36,562 nucleotides of DNA from an uncultured Clostridia bacterium. GTDB lineage: Bacteria; Bacillota; Clostridia; Christensenellales; Borkfalkiaceae. The stretch is taken from positions 1-36,562 of the forward strand of contig CAJOMM010000003.1 of the NCBI GenBank assembly GCA_905235765.1, read 5' to 3'. Below the pieces are notes generated by a model, which saw nothing but the letters and a program-made list of their open reading frames with translations, did not search any database and was not told where the DNA came from. The position numbers and the translations under genes were made by a program. This document shows, piece by piece, positions 14,459-22,748 of the stretch (position 1 is the stretch's first letter; the number at the start of each line of letters is the position of its first letter).

Positions 14459-15337
14459 ATGGCAGATATGCATATAGACAACATCAAAAAAATTAACGAA
14501 ATGTTGAAAGACGACCTTTTAAATAAACTCGTTTTGCGTTTTAACGCGTCCGAAAAAAGCGTTAAAGAGTTTAAGGGCGTTCTTACCGCAAAGTACGAAG
14601 AGCTTTCTTCTATAAAAGAGACGGAGACGTTCGCGGAAGAACCTGTCGCCGAAGTCGTGGAAGAGGAAAGAACGGAAGAGGTTTTGCGTGAAAAACCTGA
14701 GGCTCCCGAAGTAAAGGAAGAGGTCTCGGAAAACAAGGACGAACAGATAGAAGATTCGCCCGAAACGCCTTCCGTAAATCCCGAAGAAAAAGCCGAAGAA
14801 CCGGCGCCGAAGCCTGAGCAAAAATCCGAACAAAAGCCCGAAGAAACTCCTGAAGAAGAGCAGGCTAAGAAACCTGAGCCCGTTGAAAAGCCTGCGGAAA
14901 CGATTAAAAACGATAAAAAGAGCGATACGGCAAAACCGATGCCGTCCTTTATCGTGCGCAGGGAATTCGTACCGAAAAACAACACGGATACAAGGGCGCA
15001 AAATTTCAAAACTTCGCAGTCGAAGCCGTATGTAAAAGGGGAAAAACCTGCGTTTACGCCCCGTCCGTCTGCAAAAAAACCGCAGAATACTTACGTTGCG
15101 CCGCCCATAGTTCCGACTTCCTCGGATAAGCGTTCTTTCGGCAAGAAGAACAAAGGCGTAGAAAAGAATTTTGAAGAAAAGCACGTTATAAATAAGCGCG
15201 CGCTTATAAAGAACAACGTCGATATAGACGATTTCGATGAAAATAAGACGGGTTACAGAAAGTTCCGTCCGGTCAAAAAGGCGAAGGAAGAACAGCCCGT
15301 AAACACGATGATCACGCAGTGGTTAATACCGAGATAA
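14459..15337 (+). CDS. infB: Translation initiation factor IF-2, N-terminal segment (frame broken)
   Basis: The N-terminal part of IF-2: an initial helical IF2_N-like segment, then a long Glu/Pro/Lys linker (EEPAPKPEQKSEQKPEETPE) and a lysine-rich end. The ATG at 14459 has AGGAGAG upstream. At about 15308-15318 the frame leaves the conserved sequence and stops at 15337, while the conserved second IF2_N domain and the G domain continue in the -1 frame (15319-17067). A single missing base near GATGATCACGC would join them (...VNTMI + HAVVNTEIIPLKVL). The full protein would be about 870 residues, normal for Bacillota. infB is essential, so either this is an assembly error or both parts are still made. 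Confidence 0.8.
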   Translation: MADMHIDNIKKINEMLKDDLLNKLVLRFNASEKSVKEFKGVLTAKYEELSSIKETETFAEEPVAEVVEEERTEEVLREKPEAPEVKEEVSENKDEQIEDSPETPSVNPEEKAEEPAPKPEQKSEQKPEETPEEEQAKKPEPVEKPAETIKNDKKSDTAKPMPSFIVRREFVPKNNTDTRAQNFKTSQSKPYVKGEKPAFTPRPSAKKPQNTYVAPPIVPTSSDKRSFGKKNKGVEKNFEEKHVINKRALIKNNVDIDDFDENKTGYRKFRPVKKAKEEQPVNTMITQWLIPR

Positions 15338-17067
15338 TACCGCTTAAAGTGTTGAGCGAAAAAATCGGAATTACGACGGTAGAGATTACCAAACGCCTTT
15401 TTAAGGAAGGCATTATGAAAACGATAAACGATTCCGTGGACTTCGATACGGCGGCTTTTATAGCCGACGATTTAGGGGTAGAACTGGAATTGAAACTCGA
15501 TAAGACCGCGGAAGACGTTTTGTCAGCCGGATTCGAGGATGTTCTTGACGAAGAAAAAGATCTTGTGCGTCGTCCGCCGGTGGTTACCGTTATGGGACAC
15601 GTAGATCACGGAAAGACTTCTATACTCGACAAGATTCGTAAAACGAACGTTACCGCCGGTGAAGCCGGAGGAATAACTCAACATATCGGCGCGTATACCG
15701 TTACGGTAAACGGCAGCCCCATAACGTTTTTGGACACTCCGGGACACGCCGCATTTACGGCGATGAGGGCGAGAGGCGCGCAGGCTACCGATATAGCCGT
15801 TCTCGTCGTCGCTGCCGACGACGGAATAATGCCGCAGACGATAGAGGCGATAAGCCACGCCAAAGCGGCGGACGTTCCGATAATAGTCGCGGTAAACAAA
15901 ATCGATAAGCCGGAAGCCAATATCGAGAGGATCAAACAGCAATTGACCGACCACGGACTTCTTCCCGAAGAGTGGGGCGGAGACGTTATCGTTTGTCCAG
16001 TTTCCGCAAAGACGGGAGAAGGCATCAACGGACTTTTGGAGAGCATCAATCTTTTAGCCGAAATAAAGGACCTCAAAGCCAACCCCGACAGAAAAGCGAA
16101 AGGCGTCGTTATAGAGGCGAAACTCGACAACAGCAAAGGTCCTATCGCCACCGTGCTTATTCAGAACGGCACGTTGAAAGTGTCCGACAACGTTATCGTC
16201 GGAACGGTTACGGGTAAAATCCGCGCGATGACCGACGACAAAGGCAGAAGAGTCAATTCGGCAGGTCCGTCCGTCCCCGTTTCGATAATGGGATTGGACG
16301 AAGTTCCGAACGCAGGCGATATTCTTTACGCGGTAGAGCAGGATAAACTTATGAAACTCGTAGCCGAAGAGAGAAAGAATAAAGAGCGCGAAAACATGAT
16401 AAAATCCGCCTCGAAAGTTACGCTTGACGACGTATTCGACAGAATAGCCGAAGGCGAGATAAAAGGTCTTAACATTATAGTAAAAGCGGACGTGCAAGGT
16501 TCTGTCGAAGCGGTCAAACAATCGCTTGAAAAACTTTCCAACGACGAAGTACGCATAAACGTCATACATGCGCAGGCAGGCGCAATAAAAGAGTCGGATA
16601 TTATGCTTGCGGAATCTTCTAACGCAATAATAATAGGCTTTAACGTCCGTCCCGACAGCAACGCCAAGCAGATTGCCGAAAAGAGCAAGGTCGACATCAA
16701 ACTTTACAGGGTTATTTACGAAGCGATAGAGGACGTAGAGAAGGCGCTTAAAGGTATGCTTAAACCTAAATTCAGCGAAGTATATCTCGGAAAAGCCGAA
16801 GTCCGTGAAGTGTTTAAGATTTCCGGCGTAGGACAGGTCGCCGGCTCGTACGTTACCGACGGAAAGATTTTGCGCAGCGGAAAACTCCGTATTTACCGCG
16901 ACGACGTTATGATTTGCGAAGGCAACGTTTTGCAGTTAAAACGCTTTAAGGACGACGTAAAGGAAGTCGCGCAGGGGTATGAGTGCGGTATTTCCATCGA
17001 AAAATTCAACGATATAAAAATCGGCGATTATATAGAATGTTATCAAGTGGAAGAAGAGAAAAACTGA
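15319..17067 (+). CDS. infB: Translation initiation factor IF-2, GTPase core
   Basis: The core of IF-2, which delivers initiator fMet-tRNA to the 30S subunit. Starting from the GTG at 15319, residues 1-60 form the second IF2_N domain (IPLKVLSEKIGITTVEITKR). The G domain follows with GHVDHGKT (93-100), DTPGHAAF, NKID and SAKTGEG. EF-Tu-like domain 2, domain 3 and the C-terminal tRNA-binding domain complete the protein. All motifs are intact. The GTG has no good ribosome site close by, so this frame is probably the continuation of the upstream segment after a one-base frameshift and not an independent start. Internal starts in infB are known in other bacteria, so a short IF-2 form is possible. 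Confidence 0.9.
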   Translation: MVNTEIIPLKVLSEKIGITTVEITKRLFKEGIMKTINDSVDFDTAAFIADDLGVELELKLDKTAEDVLSAGFEDVLDEEKDLVRRPPVVTVMGHVDHGKTSILDKIRKTNVTAGEAGGITQHIGAYTVTVNGSPITFLDTPGHAAFTAMRARGAQATDIAVLVVAADDGIMPQTIEAISHAKAADVPIIVAVNKIDKPEANIERIKQQLTDHGLLPEEWGGDVIVCPVSAKTGEGINGLLESINLLAEIKDLKANPDRKAKGVVIEAKLDNSKGPIATVLIQNGTLKVSDNVIVGTVTGKIRAMTDDKGRRVNSAGPSVPVSIMGLDEVPNAGDILYAVEQDKLMKLVAEERKNKERENMIKSASKVTLDDVFDRIAEGEIKGLNIIVKADVQGSVEAVKQSLEKLSNDEVRINVIHAQAGAIKESDIMLAESSNAIIIGFNVRPDSNAKQIAEKSKVDIKLYRVIYEAIEDVEKALKGMLKPKFSEVYLGKAEVREVFKISGVGQVAGSYVTDGKILRSGKLRIYRDDVMICEGNVLQLKRFKDDVKEVAQGYECGISIEKFNDIKIGDYIECYQVEEEKN

Positions 17068-17068
17068 T

Positions 17069-17455
17069 ATGAAAAGACGTTCGGGCGGCGTGCCGAGAGA
17101 GCGTAGGCTCAACAGCGAATTCAAAAAAGAAATCTACGAGATCGTTTCAAGAAAGTTGAACGATCCCGAGATTTCCGCTATGTTTTCGATAACGGAAGTC
17201 GAAACTTCTAAAGACTTGTCGCACGCGAAAGTGTTCGTAAGCGTTTATTCAACCGACGAGGAAAAGAAAAATTCCACCTTTAACGCGATAAAAAGAAACG
17301 CAAAAAAAATAAGGTTCGAACTCGGCTCCGTTATGAGAATAAGAACGGTTCCCGAACTGACGTTTTTACTCGACGGTTCTATGGAATACGGAGACAAAAT
17401 GGATAAATTGTTTTCGGAAATAAATAAAAACGGGAAAAATACCGATGAAAACTGA
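17069..17455 (+). CDS. rbfA: Ribosome-binding factor A
   Basis: RbfA assists late 30S maturation and cold adaptation. The 128-residue protein has the single KH-like fold with LNSEFKKEIYEIVSRKLNDP near the N-terminus, SITEVETSKDLSHAKVFVSV in the middle, and RTVPELTFLLDGSMEYGDKM at the C-terminus, the usual rPxLxFxxDxS.e.g motif. The ATG at 17069 is two bases after the infB stop, and the 3' end overlaps the next gene by 11 bases, so this is translationally coupled. Order infB-rbfA is canonical. Confidence 0.93.
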   Translation: MKRRSGGVPRERRLNSEFKKEIYEIVSRKLNDPEISAMFSITEVETSKDLSHAKVFVSVYSTDEEKKNSTFNAIKRNAKKIRFELGSVMRIRTVPELTFLLDGSMEYGDKMDKLFSEINKNGKNTDEN

Positions 17456-18416
17456 CGCGCGTAAACCGTTCGGAATAGCCGAACTTGCCGATAAACTTCT
17501 TAGCGAAGAGAGAGTCGCGCTTTTCTGCCACGTTCATCCGGACGGGGATACTCTCGGTTCGGCTTGCGCGCTGAAAATCGCGCTGACTAAGGTCGGCGTT
17601 AAAGCCGAAGTCTTTTGTTCGGACAGCGTTCCGTTAAAATATACTTTTCTTCCGGAAATAAGAAACGTAAAGAGCGAACTTGACGGCAAGTTTTCGGCTT
17701 TCGTCGCGATAGATAACGCGGAAATAACGCGGCTGGGCGCGTTTGCCGCGGAATTTTCCGAGTTTAAAAACACTTTTAATATAGATCATCACGTTTCAAA
17801 CACACGTTACGCCGCGATAAATTACGTGGTTGACGGGTCCAGCAACAGCGAAAACGTTTACGATATAATAAATGCGATGAAAGTCGGTATAGACGGAGAA
17901 ATCGCCAATCTTCTTGCGCTGGGAATCGTTACCGACAGCGGCAACTTTCACCATAAAAACGTTACCAAGCGCACTTTTCTGTGCGCGGCGGAACTTTTGG
18001 AGCGTGGCGCGGATTTTAACGAGATTTATTTTAACGCTTTTTCAAGACAGAGCCCCGAACGAGTAAAACTTTTTTCGAGAGTCATGGATAAGATACGTTA
18101 TTTCGAGGACGGGAGAATCGCGCTTATAACGGTTTCTCTTTCCGACCTGAAAGAAACGGGCGCAAAACAAGACGAGACGGAAGGTTTTATAGACTTCGTA
18201 ATGGGTATAGTCGGCGTAGAAGTCGGAATTTGCCTTATGCAAACGGACAATAATTCTTATAAAGCGAGTTTCCGTTCTAAAAACACCGACGTCAACGCCG
18301 TGGCTTCGGTATTCGGCGGCGGCGGACATAAACTTGCCAGCGGCTGTAAGATTTCCGGAAGTTACGAAGAAGCGGTGGATAAAGCTGTTTCCACCGTCAG
18401 AAGGTTTTTAGACTGA
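17445..18416 (+). CDS. nrnA: DHH-family NrnA-type oligoribonuclease / pAp phosphatase
   Basis: A DHH phosphoesterase of 323 residues. Motifs: HVHPDGDTLGSACAL, the DHH signature IDHHVSNTRY, DSGNFHHKNV and the C-terminal DHHA1 glycine-rich FGGGGHKLASGCKISG. This is the NrnA architecture, which degrades nanoRNAs and dephosphorylates pAp. The position between rbfA and truB is conserved in Bacillota. The metal ligands (H, D, D, H, H) are all visible. The stop overlaps the truB start as TGATG. Confidence 0.92.
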   Translation: MKTDARKPFGIAELADKLLSEERVALFCHVHPDGDTLGSACALKIALTKVGVKAEVFCSDSVPLKYTFLPEIRNVKSELDGKFSAFVAIDNAEITRLGAFAAEFSEFKNTFNIDHHVSNTRYAAINYVVDGSSNSENVYDIINAMKVGIDGEIANLLALGIVTDSGNFHHKNVTKRTFLCAAELLERGADFNEIYFNAFSRQSPERVKLFSRVMDKIRYFEDGRIALITVSLSDLKETGAKQDETEGFIDFVMGIVGVEVGICLMQTDNNSYKASFRSKNTDVNAVASVFGGGGHKLASGCKISGSYEEAVDKAVSTVRRFLD

Positions 18417-19256
18417 TGACGGGATTTATAAATATAGATAAACCGACGGGCGTTTCGTCGGCGCGCGCCGTTGCCGCCGTAAGACGTAAATTTTCCACAC
18501 CTTGCGGTCATATGGGCACTTTAGACCCGATGGCGACGGGGGTATTGCCCGTAGGAATAGGTAAAACTTCTCGGCTTTTCCCATACCTTTTAGACAAAAA
18601 AAAGGTTTACAAAGCCGTTTTTACTTTCGGGTATTCGACCGATACTTTAGACGCTACGGGAAAGACCGAAAGCGTTACTTCATATATTCCTACAGAAAAC
18701 GATATAAAATCCGTTCTCTCGGCAATTTCGTGGGAGAAATAGATCAGGTTCCCCCGAATTATTCTTCTAAATGCGTTGACGGGAAAAGAGGGTATCAACT
18801 CGCAAGACGAGGCGTTTTTTTTGAACTTCCGCCGAAAAAAGTGGTTATTGAAAGTATTTCTCTTAACGAAAGGCTTTCCCTTAACGAGTTTGCTTTTGAA
18901 ATTTCCTGTAAAGGCGGAACGTATATCCGTTCCCTTGCCAGGGATATAGCTAAAAGCGTCGGCAGCCTTGTATGTCTAAGTTGACGAGAGCGGAAAGCGG
19001 AAGGTTCAATTTGGGAAATTCGGTAGGGTTAGAAGAGTTCGAGGACTGTTCGGATCCCGAAAAATACGTTATTCCGGCGGACTTCGCGCTCGACTTTGAA
19101 AAGTTATTTCTCGAAGAAAAAGACGCGAAAAAAATTCTCGACGGTGTCTACGAAGACCTCGGGTTTAAGGACGGGACGTACAGGGTGTATAACGGAGATA
19201 AATTTTGGGGTGTTGGCGAATCTTCGGGCGGAAAACTCCGCATATACGTCAGATGA
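18416..19256 (+). pseudogene. truB: tRNA pseudouridine-55 synthase TruB, broken by two frameshifts
   Basis: Three consecutive frames make one TruB. Piece 1 (18416-18742) holds FINIDKPTGVSS and the catalytic GHMGTLDPMATGVLPV with its Asp. Piece 2 (frame ending 18984) continues as GEIDQVPPNYSSK and GGTYIRSLARDIAK. Piece 3 (frame from about 18969, start-like ATG 18972, ending 19256) holds KLTRAESGRFNL and the C-terminal PUA-like part. Each junction requires one missing base. Restoring a T in the TTT run at 18724-18726 gives SAI-FVGEIDQ; restoring a T in the TT at 18968-18969 gives GSL-CMSKLTR. TruB modifies U55 in tRNA. It is usually dispensable, so real inactivation is possible, but T-run deletions also suggest sequence error. 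Confidence 0.85.
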
Positions 19257-20140
19257 TGAAAAAGCAAAATACGGTTTTGGCTCTCGGATATTTCGACAGC
19301 GTGCATATCGGGCATAGGGCGGTATTGAAAGAAGCGGTTGCCCTTGCCGAAAAACTTTCCGCAACGGTTACGGTCGTAACCTTTCGCGGAAATCTTAAAG
19401 CAGCGCTCAAAAAAGGTGAAAGAACTTTCGTATATTCCTATTCGGAGCGTAAAGAACTATTAAAAAGCGCGGGGGCGGACGAGATTTGGTTCGCGCCGGT
19501 ATCGGAAAAGTTCTTATCTCTTTCAAAAACCGAGTTTCTCGATCTTTTAAATGAGAAGTTTTCCGTTTGCGGTTATTGTTGCGGTAAAGATTATCGTTTC
19601 GGTGTAAACGGCGAAGGGGACGCCGAGTTCTTAAAAACTTACGCAGAGTTTAAGGCTCAAAAGGTCGAAATCTTGGAAGGCGTTATGGTCGGCGGCGTTA
19701 AAGTTTCCACTTCGCGCGTTAAAGAACTTCTGGGAAGCGGAGACGTGGCGTCGGCAAACAAACTGCTCGTTAAACCGTATTTCCGCCGTTCGGTCGTAAT
19801 TACGGGCGAAGGCGTGGGGAAAACGCTTGGCTATCCTACGGCTAATTTAAGAGAGGAAAAAGGCAGGCAGCCCATAAAGTGCGGCGTATATTTCGGGCGC
19901 GCGGAGGTTGACGGAATATCGTATAAAGCCGTTATAAACTACGGAAACGCCCCAACTTTCGACAGGAAAAACAGAATTTTGGAAGCGCATCTTATAGATT
20001 TTAACGGCAATCTTTACGGGAAAGAAATAACCGTTTTTTTCTACGGATACCTAAGGGATATAAAAAAATTCAGCGACGCCGAAGAACTTAAAGATATGCT
20101 TGTTTCGGATACGGAAAAGGCGAAAAACACCGTTTATTGA
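19253..20140 (+). CDS. ribF: Bifunctional riboflavin kinase / FMN adenylyltransferase
   Basis: RibF makes FMN and FAD. The start is ATG 19253, overlapping the truB stop (ATGA); an in-frame codon at 19205 is inside truB. About 295 residues. The N-terminal adenylyltransferase domain has LGYFDSVHIGH (usually GxFDGxHxGH, here Ser for the second Gly) and CCGKDYRFGVNGEGD. The C-terminal kinase domain has GEGVGKTLGYPTANL, GVYFGRA and an AHLIDFNGNLYGKE end. The order truB-ribF is canonical. Gly to Ser in the nucleotide-binding turn is unusual but tolerable. Confidence 0.93.
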   Translation: MMKKQNTVLALGYFDSVHIGHRAVLKEAVALAEKLSATVTVVTFRGNLKAALKKGERTFVYSYSERKELLKSAGADEIWFAPVSEKFLSLSKTEFLDLLNEKFSVCGYCCGKDYRFGVNGEGDAEFLKTYAEFKAQKVEILEGVMVGGVKVSTSRVKELLGSGDVASANKLLVKPYFRRSVVITGEGVGKTLGYPTANLREEKGRQPIKCGVYFGRAEVDGISYKAVINYGNAPTFDRKNRILEAHLIDFNGNLYGKEITVFFYGYLRDIKKFSDAEELKDMLVSDTEKAKNTVY

Positions 20141-20167
20141 TCTTTTCGTGAGGTCGGGGAGGAAGTT

Positions 20168-21013
20168 TTGATAAAATTCGGGCCGAGCGGCAATTCCGAC
20201 GCTTTTCACGCAATGGGCTTTGAAAAGACCGAAGATTCCGCAAAATGGGTAAAAAATATGGGTCTCGATTGCTTTGAATATTCTTTCGGCAGAGGCGTGA
20301 ATATGAGCGACGAGAAAGCCTTGAAAATCGGCGAAGCGTTTTTCGAGTGCGGCGTCGAAATAAGCGTTCACGCGCCGTATTATATAAACTTTGCCAACCC
20401 CGACGAAGAAATGGCGGAAAAATCCGTCGGTTACGTTATAAATTCCGCTAAAAAAGTGAAACTTCTCGGCGGCAAAAGGGTGGTGTTTCATCCGGCAAGT
20501 CAGGGAAAGGCGGAAAGGTCCGTCGCAAACGCGCTTACCAAAGAAAGACTCAATAAACTTTGCGACGCCATATATCGCGAGGGGCTTGAAGACGTTATGT
20601 TCTGTCCCGAAACTATGGGAAAATTAGGACAAATCGGTACGATAGAGGAGATAACAGACTTCTGCAAAACCGATAAAGTTTTTTATCCGTGTGTGGATTT
20701 CGGACATGTGAACGCGAGAGAACAGGGATCTTTGAAAACCGAAGAGGATTACTTCTTGCGCTTAAACTATATGATATCCGAACTCGGGGCGGACAAGATG
20801 AAAAACTTTCACGCGCATTTTTCCAAGATAGAATATTCCGCGAAAGGCGAAGTCAAACATCTTACTTTCGACGACGAGATATACGGGCCGGAATTCGAGC
20901 CGCTGTCCGCAACGCTTAAAAAATTGGAGTTGGAGCCGTATATCGTGTGCGAATCTGCCGGCACTCAAGACAGAGACGCCCTTAAAATGCGAAAAATATA
21001 TTACAATAATTGA
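20168..21013 (+). CDS. nfo: Endonuclease IV-type AP endonuclease
   Basis: A TIM-barrel metal-dependent nuclease of 281 residues that cleaves DNA at abasic sites. TTG start at 20168 with GGGGAGGAAG upstream. Visible family elements: ISVHAPYYIN, RVVFHPASQGK, MFCPETMGKLGQIG, CVDFGHVNARE, NFHAHFSKIEYS and CESAGTQDRDAL. The His/Glu/Asp set for three zinc ions is largely in place. Length is normal for Nfo. It is likely in the same transcript as ribF (27-base gap). A related sugar-isomerase-like TIM barrel is possible but less likely given the CVDFGH motif. Confidence 0.88.
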   Translation: MIKFGPSGNSDAFHAMGFEKTEDSAKWVKNMGLDCFEYSFGRGVNMSDEKALKIGEAFFECGVEISVHAPYYINFANPDEEMAEKSVGYVINSAKKVKLLGGKRVVFHPASQGKAERSVANALTKERLNKLCDAIYREGLEDVMFCPETMGKLGQIGTIEEITDFCKTDKVFYPCVDFGHVNAREQGSLKTEEDYFLRLNYMISELGADKMKNFHAHFSKIEYSAKGEVKHLTFDDEIYGPEFEPLSATLKKLELEPYIVCESAGTQDRDALKMRKIYYNN

Positions 21014-21038
21014 CTAAATTCTATTTTTTTGATACAAT
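21010..21038 (+). promoter_or_regulatory. Consensus promoter overlapping the nfo stop; near-leaderless transcript
   Basis: TTGACT (21010-21015), a 17-nt spacer and TACAAT (21033-21038). The -35 overlaps the stop codon of nfo. The next ATG is at 21048, about 10 bases after the -10, so the message would start only a few bases before the start codon, with no Shine-Dalgarno. Confidence 0.75.
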
Positions 21039-21047
21039 AATTCAGAT

Positions 21048-22094
21048 ATGAAAACGTTACCTTATAAAAAAGGTCAGGGATACCTTATAACCGACAGATT
21101 GACGAGAAAGTATTTGTCGGGCGTGGATATTGCGGAAGGATATATCTTATACGCGGAAAAACCTTTGTATTTTACGGACGCGAGGTATTTTTACGCGGCT
21201 AAAGAAAAACTCTCCGGCACAGGGTTTATTCCCGTGCTTAATAGCGGTATTGACGACGTTAAGTCCGCGATAAACGATTTATCCGTAAAAGAATTGTTCG
21301 TCGATTATTCGAGGACCACCGTTAAAGAATACGAACAATATAAGTCTTTTGCCGAAAAGATTTCCGATTGTTCCAACGTCCTTGAAAACGCGAGGGAAGT
21401 TAAAAACGCCGAGGAAATACGTGCGATAGAAAAAGCGTGCAAAATCGCGCAAGACGCGTTGGAGTTTGCCTTCGAAAACGTTCGAGAGGGGATGACCGAA
21501 AGGGAACTTTGCGCTATTCTTGAAAACAAAATGGCGGAACTCGGGTCTTCGGGACCGTCTTTCGATACCATAGTGGCTTTCGGCGCTAACGCCGCCGTTC
21601 CCCATCACGAGACCGGAGATACGAAACTCGAAAAAAATTCGGTCATACTTATTGATACGGGTTGCGTAAGCGAGTCCTATCTTTCAGACGTTACGCGCAC
21701 GGCGTTTTTCGGAGAACCGGACGAAGAGTTCGCGTTTTGTTACCAAGCGGTGCTTGAAGCCAACGAAAAAGCCGAAAGGGAAATAGTTGAAGGAACCGAC
21801 ACGTTTTCTGCGGATAAAATAGCCAGAGACGTTCTCGAAGAAAAGGGATTAGGCAAATACTTCACTCATTCTTTAGGACACGGCGTGGGTATGGAAATAC
21901 ACGAGACGCCGTACCTGTCGCCAAAGAAAAAGGGCGTGAAAATAAGAAACGGCGTCGTTTTCACGGTGGAGCCGGGAGTATATAAAGACGGCAGATTCGG
22001 TATAAGAATAGAAGATACCTGCGTTATGGAAAACGGCAAAACGAGAAGGCTTTTTACGGACGACAAAAAACTCAAAATAATTAAGACAAAATAA
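21048..22094 (+). CDS. M24-family Xaa-Pro aminopeptidase
   Basis: A 348-residue metallopeptidase with the pita-bread fold that releases N-terminal residues before proline. Residues 1-125 form the creatinase-like N-terminal domain. The catalytic domain carries all five metal ligands: ILIDTGCVSESYLSDVTRT (two Asp), HSLGHGVGMEIHE (His), VFTVEPGVY (Glu) and GIRIEDT (Glu). The order pepP-like gene then efp is conserved in many Bacillota. ATG 21048 is supported by the promoter at 21010-21038; the leader is almost absent. Symbol left empty because PepP and PepQ cannot be separated here. Confidence 0.9.
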   Translation: MKTLPYKKGQGYLITDRLTRKYLSGVDIAEGYILYAEKPLYFTDARYFYAAKEKLSGTGFIPVLNSGIDDVKSAINDLSVKELFVDYSRTTVKEYEQYKSFAEKISDCSNVLENAREVKNAEEIRAIEKACKIAQDALEFAFENVREGMTERELCAILENKMAELGSSGPSFDTIVAFGANAAVPHHETGDTKLEKNSVILIDTGCVSESYLSDVTRTAFFGEPDEEFAFCYQAVLEANEKAEREIVEGTDTFSADKIARDVLEEKGLGKYFTHSLGHGVGMEIHETPYLSPKKKGVKIRNGVVFTVEPGVYKDGRFGIRIEDTCVMENGKTRRLFTDDKKLKIIKTK

Positions 22095-22133
22095 AAAGAA
22101 AAAATAAAGGCAAAAATTAAGGAGAAAACAATT

Positions 22134-22694
22134 ATGATTTCAGCAGGAGAATTCAGAAAAGGCGTTACTTTCGAGTATGAAAGTCAGATCTATACCATAG
22201 TGGACTTTCAACACGTTAAACCCGGAAAGGGCGCGGCGTTCGTGAGAACCAAAATGAAGAACGTAGTTACGGGATCGGTTTTGGAAAAAACCTGGAACCC
22301 CACGGAAAAAGTGCAGGAAGCGCACATCGAAACCAAGAATATGACCTATTCTTATAATGACGGCGAACTCTATTACTTTATGGATCAGGAATTCAATCTT
22401 ACGCCGCTTAACTACGAACAGGTAGAAGACGCTTTACAGTACATCAAAGAGAACGACCCCGTAGTAGTCAAATTTTATAAGGGTGCGGCGTTCTCCGTGG
22501 AATGTGAAAATTTCGTAACTTTACGCGTAGTGCAATCCGATCCTTCGGTAAAGGGCAACACCGCTACCAATGCGACGAAAGAAGCGGTTTTGGAAACGGG
22601 CGCCAAAATACAGGTTCCTATGTTCGTTAACGAGGGTGAACTTATAAGGGTAGACACCAGAACGGGCGAATATATGGAGCGTGTTAAGGGCTAA
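22134..22694 (+). CDS. efp: Elongation factor P
   Basis: EF-P relieves ribosome stalling at polyproline. The 186-residue protein has the three OB-like domains, starting with SAGEFRKGVTFEYESQIY, then VKPGKGAAFVRTK, whose loop Lys32 is the position modified in some species, and ending with VNEGELIRVDTRTGEYMERV. ATG 22134 with AAGGAGAAAA upstream. It is followed directly by a strong terminator. Length and motifs are typical. Confidence 0.96.
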   Translation: MISAGEFRKGVTFEYESQIYTIVDFQHVKPGKGAAFVRTKMKNVVTGSVLEKTWNPTEKVQEAHIETKNMTYSYNDGELYYFMDQEFNLTPLNYEQVEDALQYIKENDPVVVKFYKGAAFSVECENFVTLRVVQSDPSVKGNTATNATKEAVLETGAKIQVPMFVNEGELIRVDTRTGEYMERVKG

Positions 22695-22701
22695 AATTAT
22701 A

Positions 22702-22737
22702 ACCTGCGAAATTCGTTCTTTTCGCAGGTGTTTTTTT
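22702..22737 (+). terminator. Intrinsic terminator after efp
   Basis: A perfect 10-bp stem (22702-22711 with 22720-22729) with an 8-base loop, then seven T after one G (22731-22737). Confidence 0.88.
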
Positions 22738-22748
22738 GGGTGAATCTT

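Noticed and set aside
14053..15009. Long minus-strand open frame of over 300 codons, Ser-rich
   Set aside because: It is antisense to infB and ylxQ, has the skewed Ser/Phe composition of a reverse shadow of Glu/Lys-rich coding sequence, and no ribosome site or promoter.
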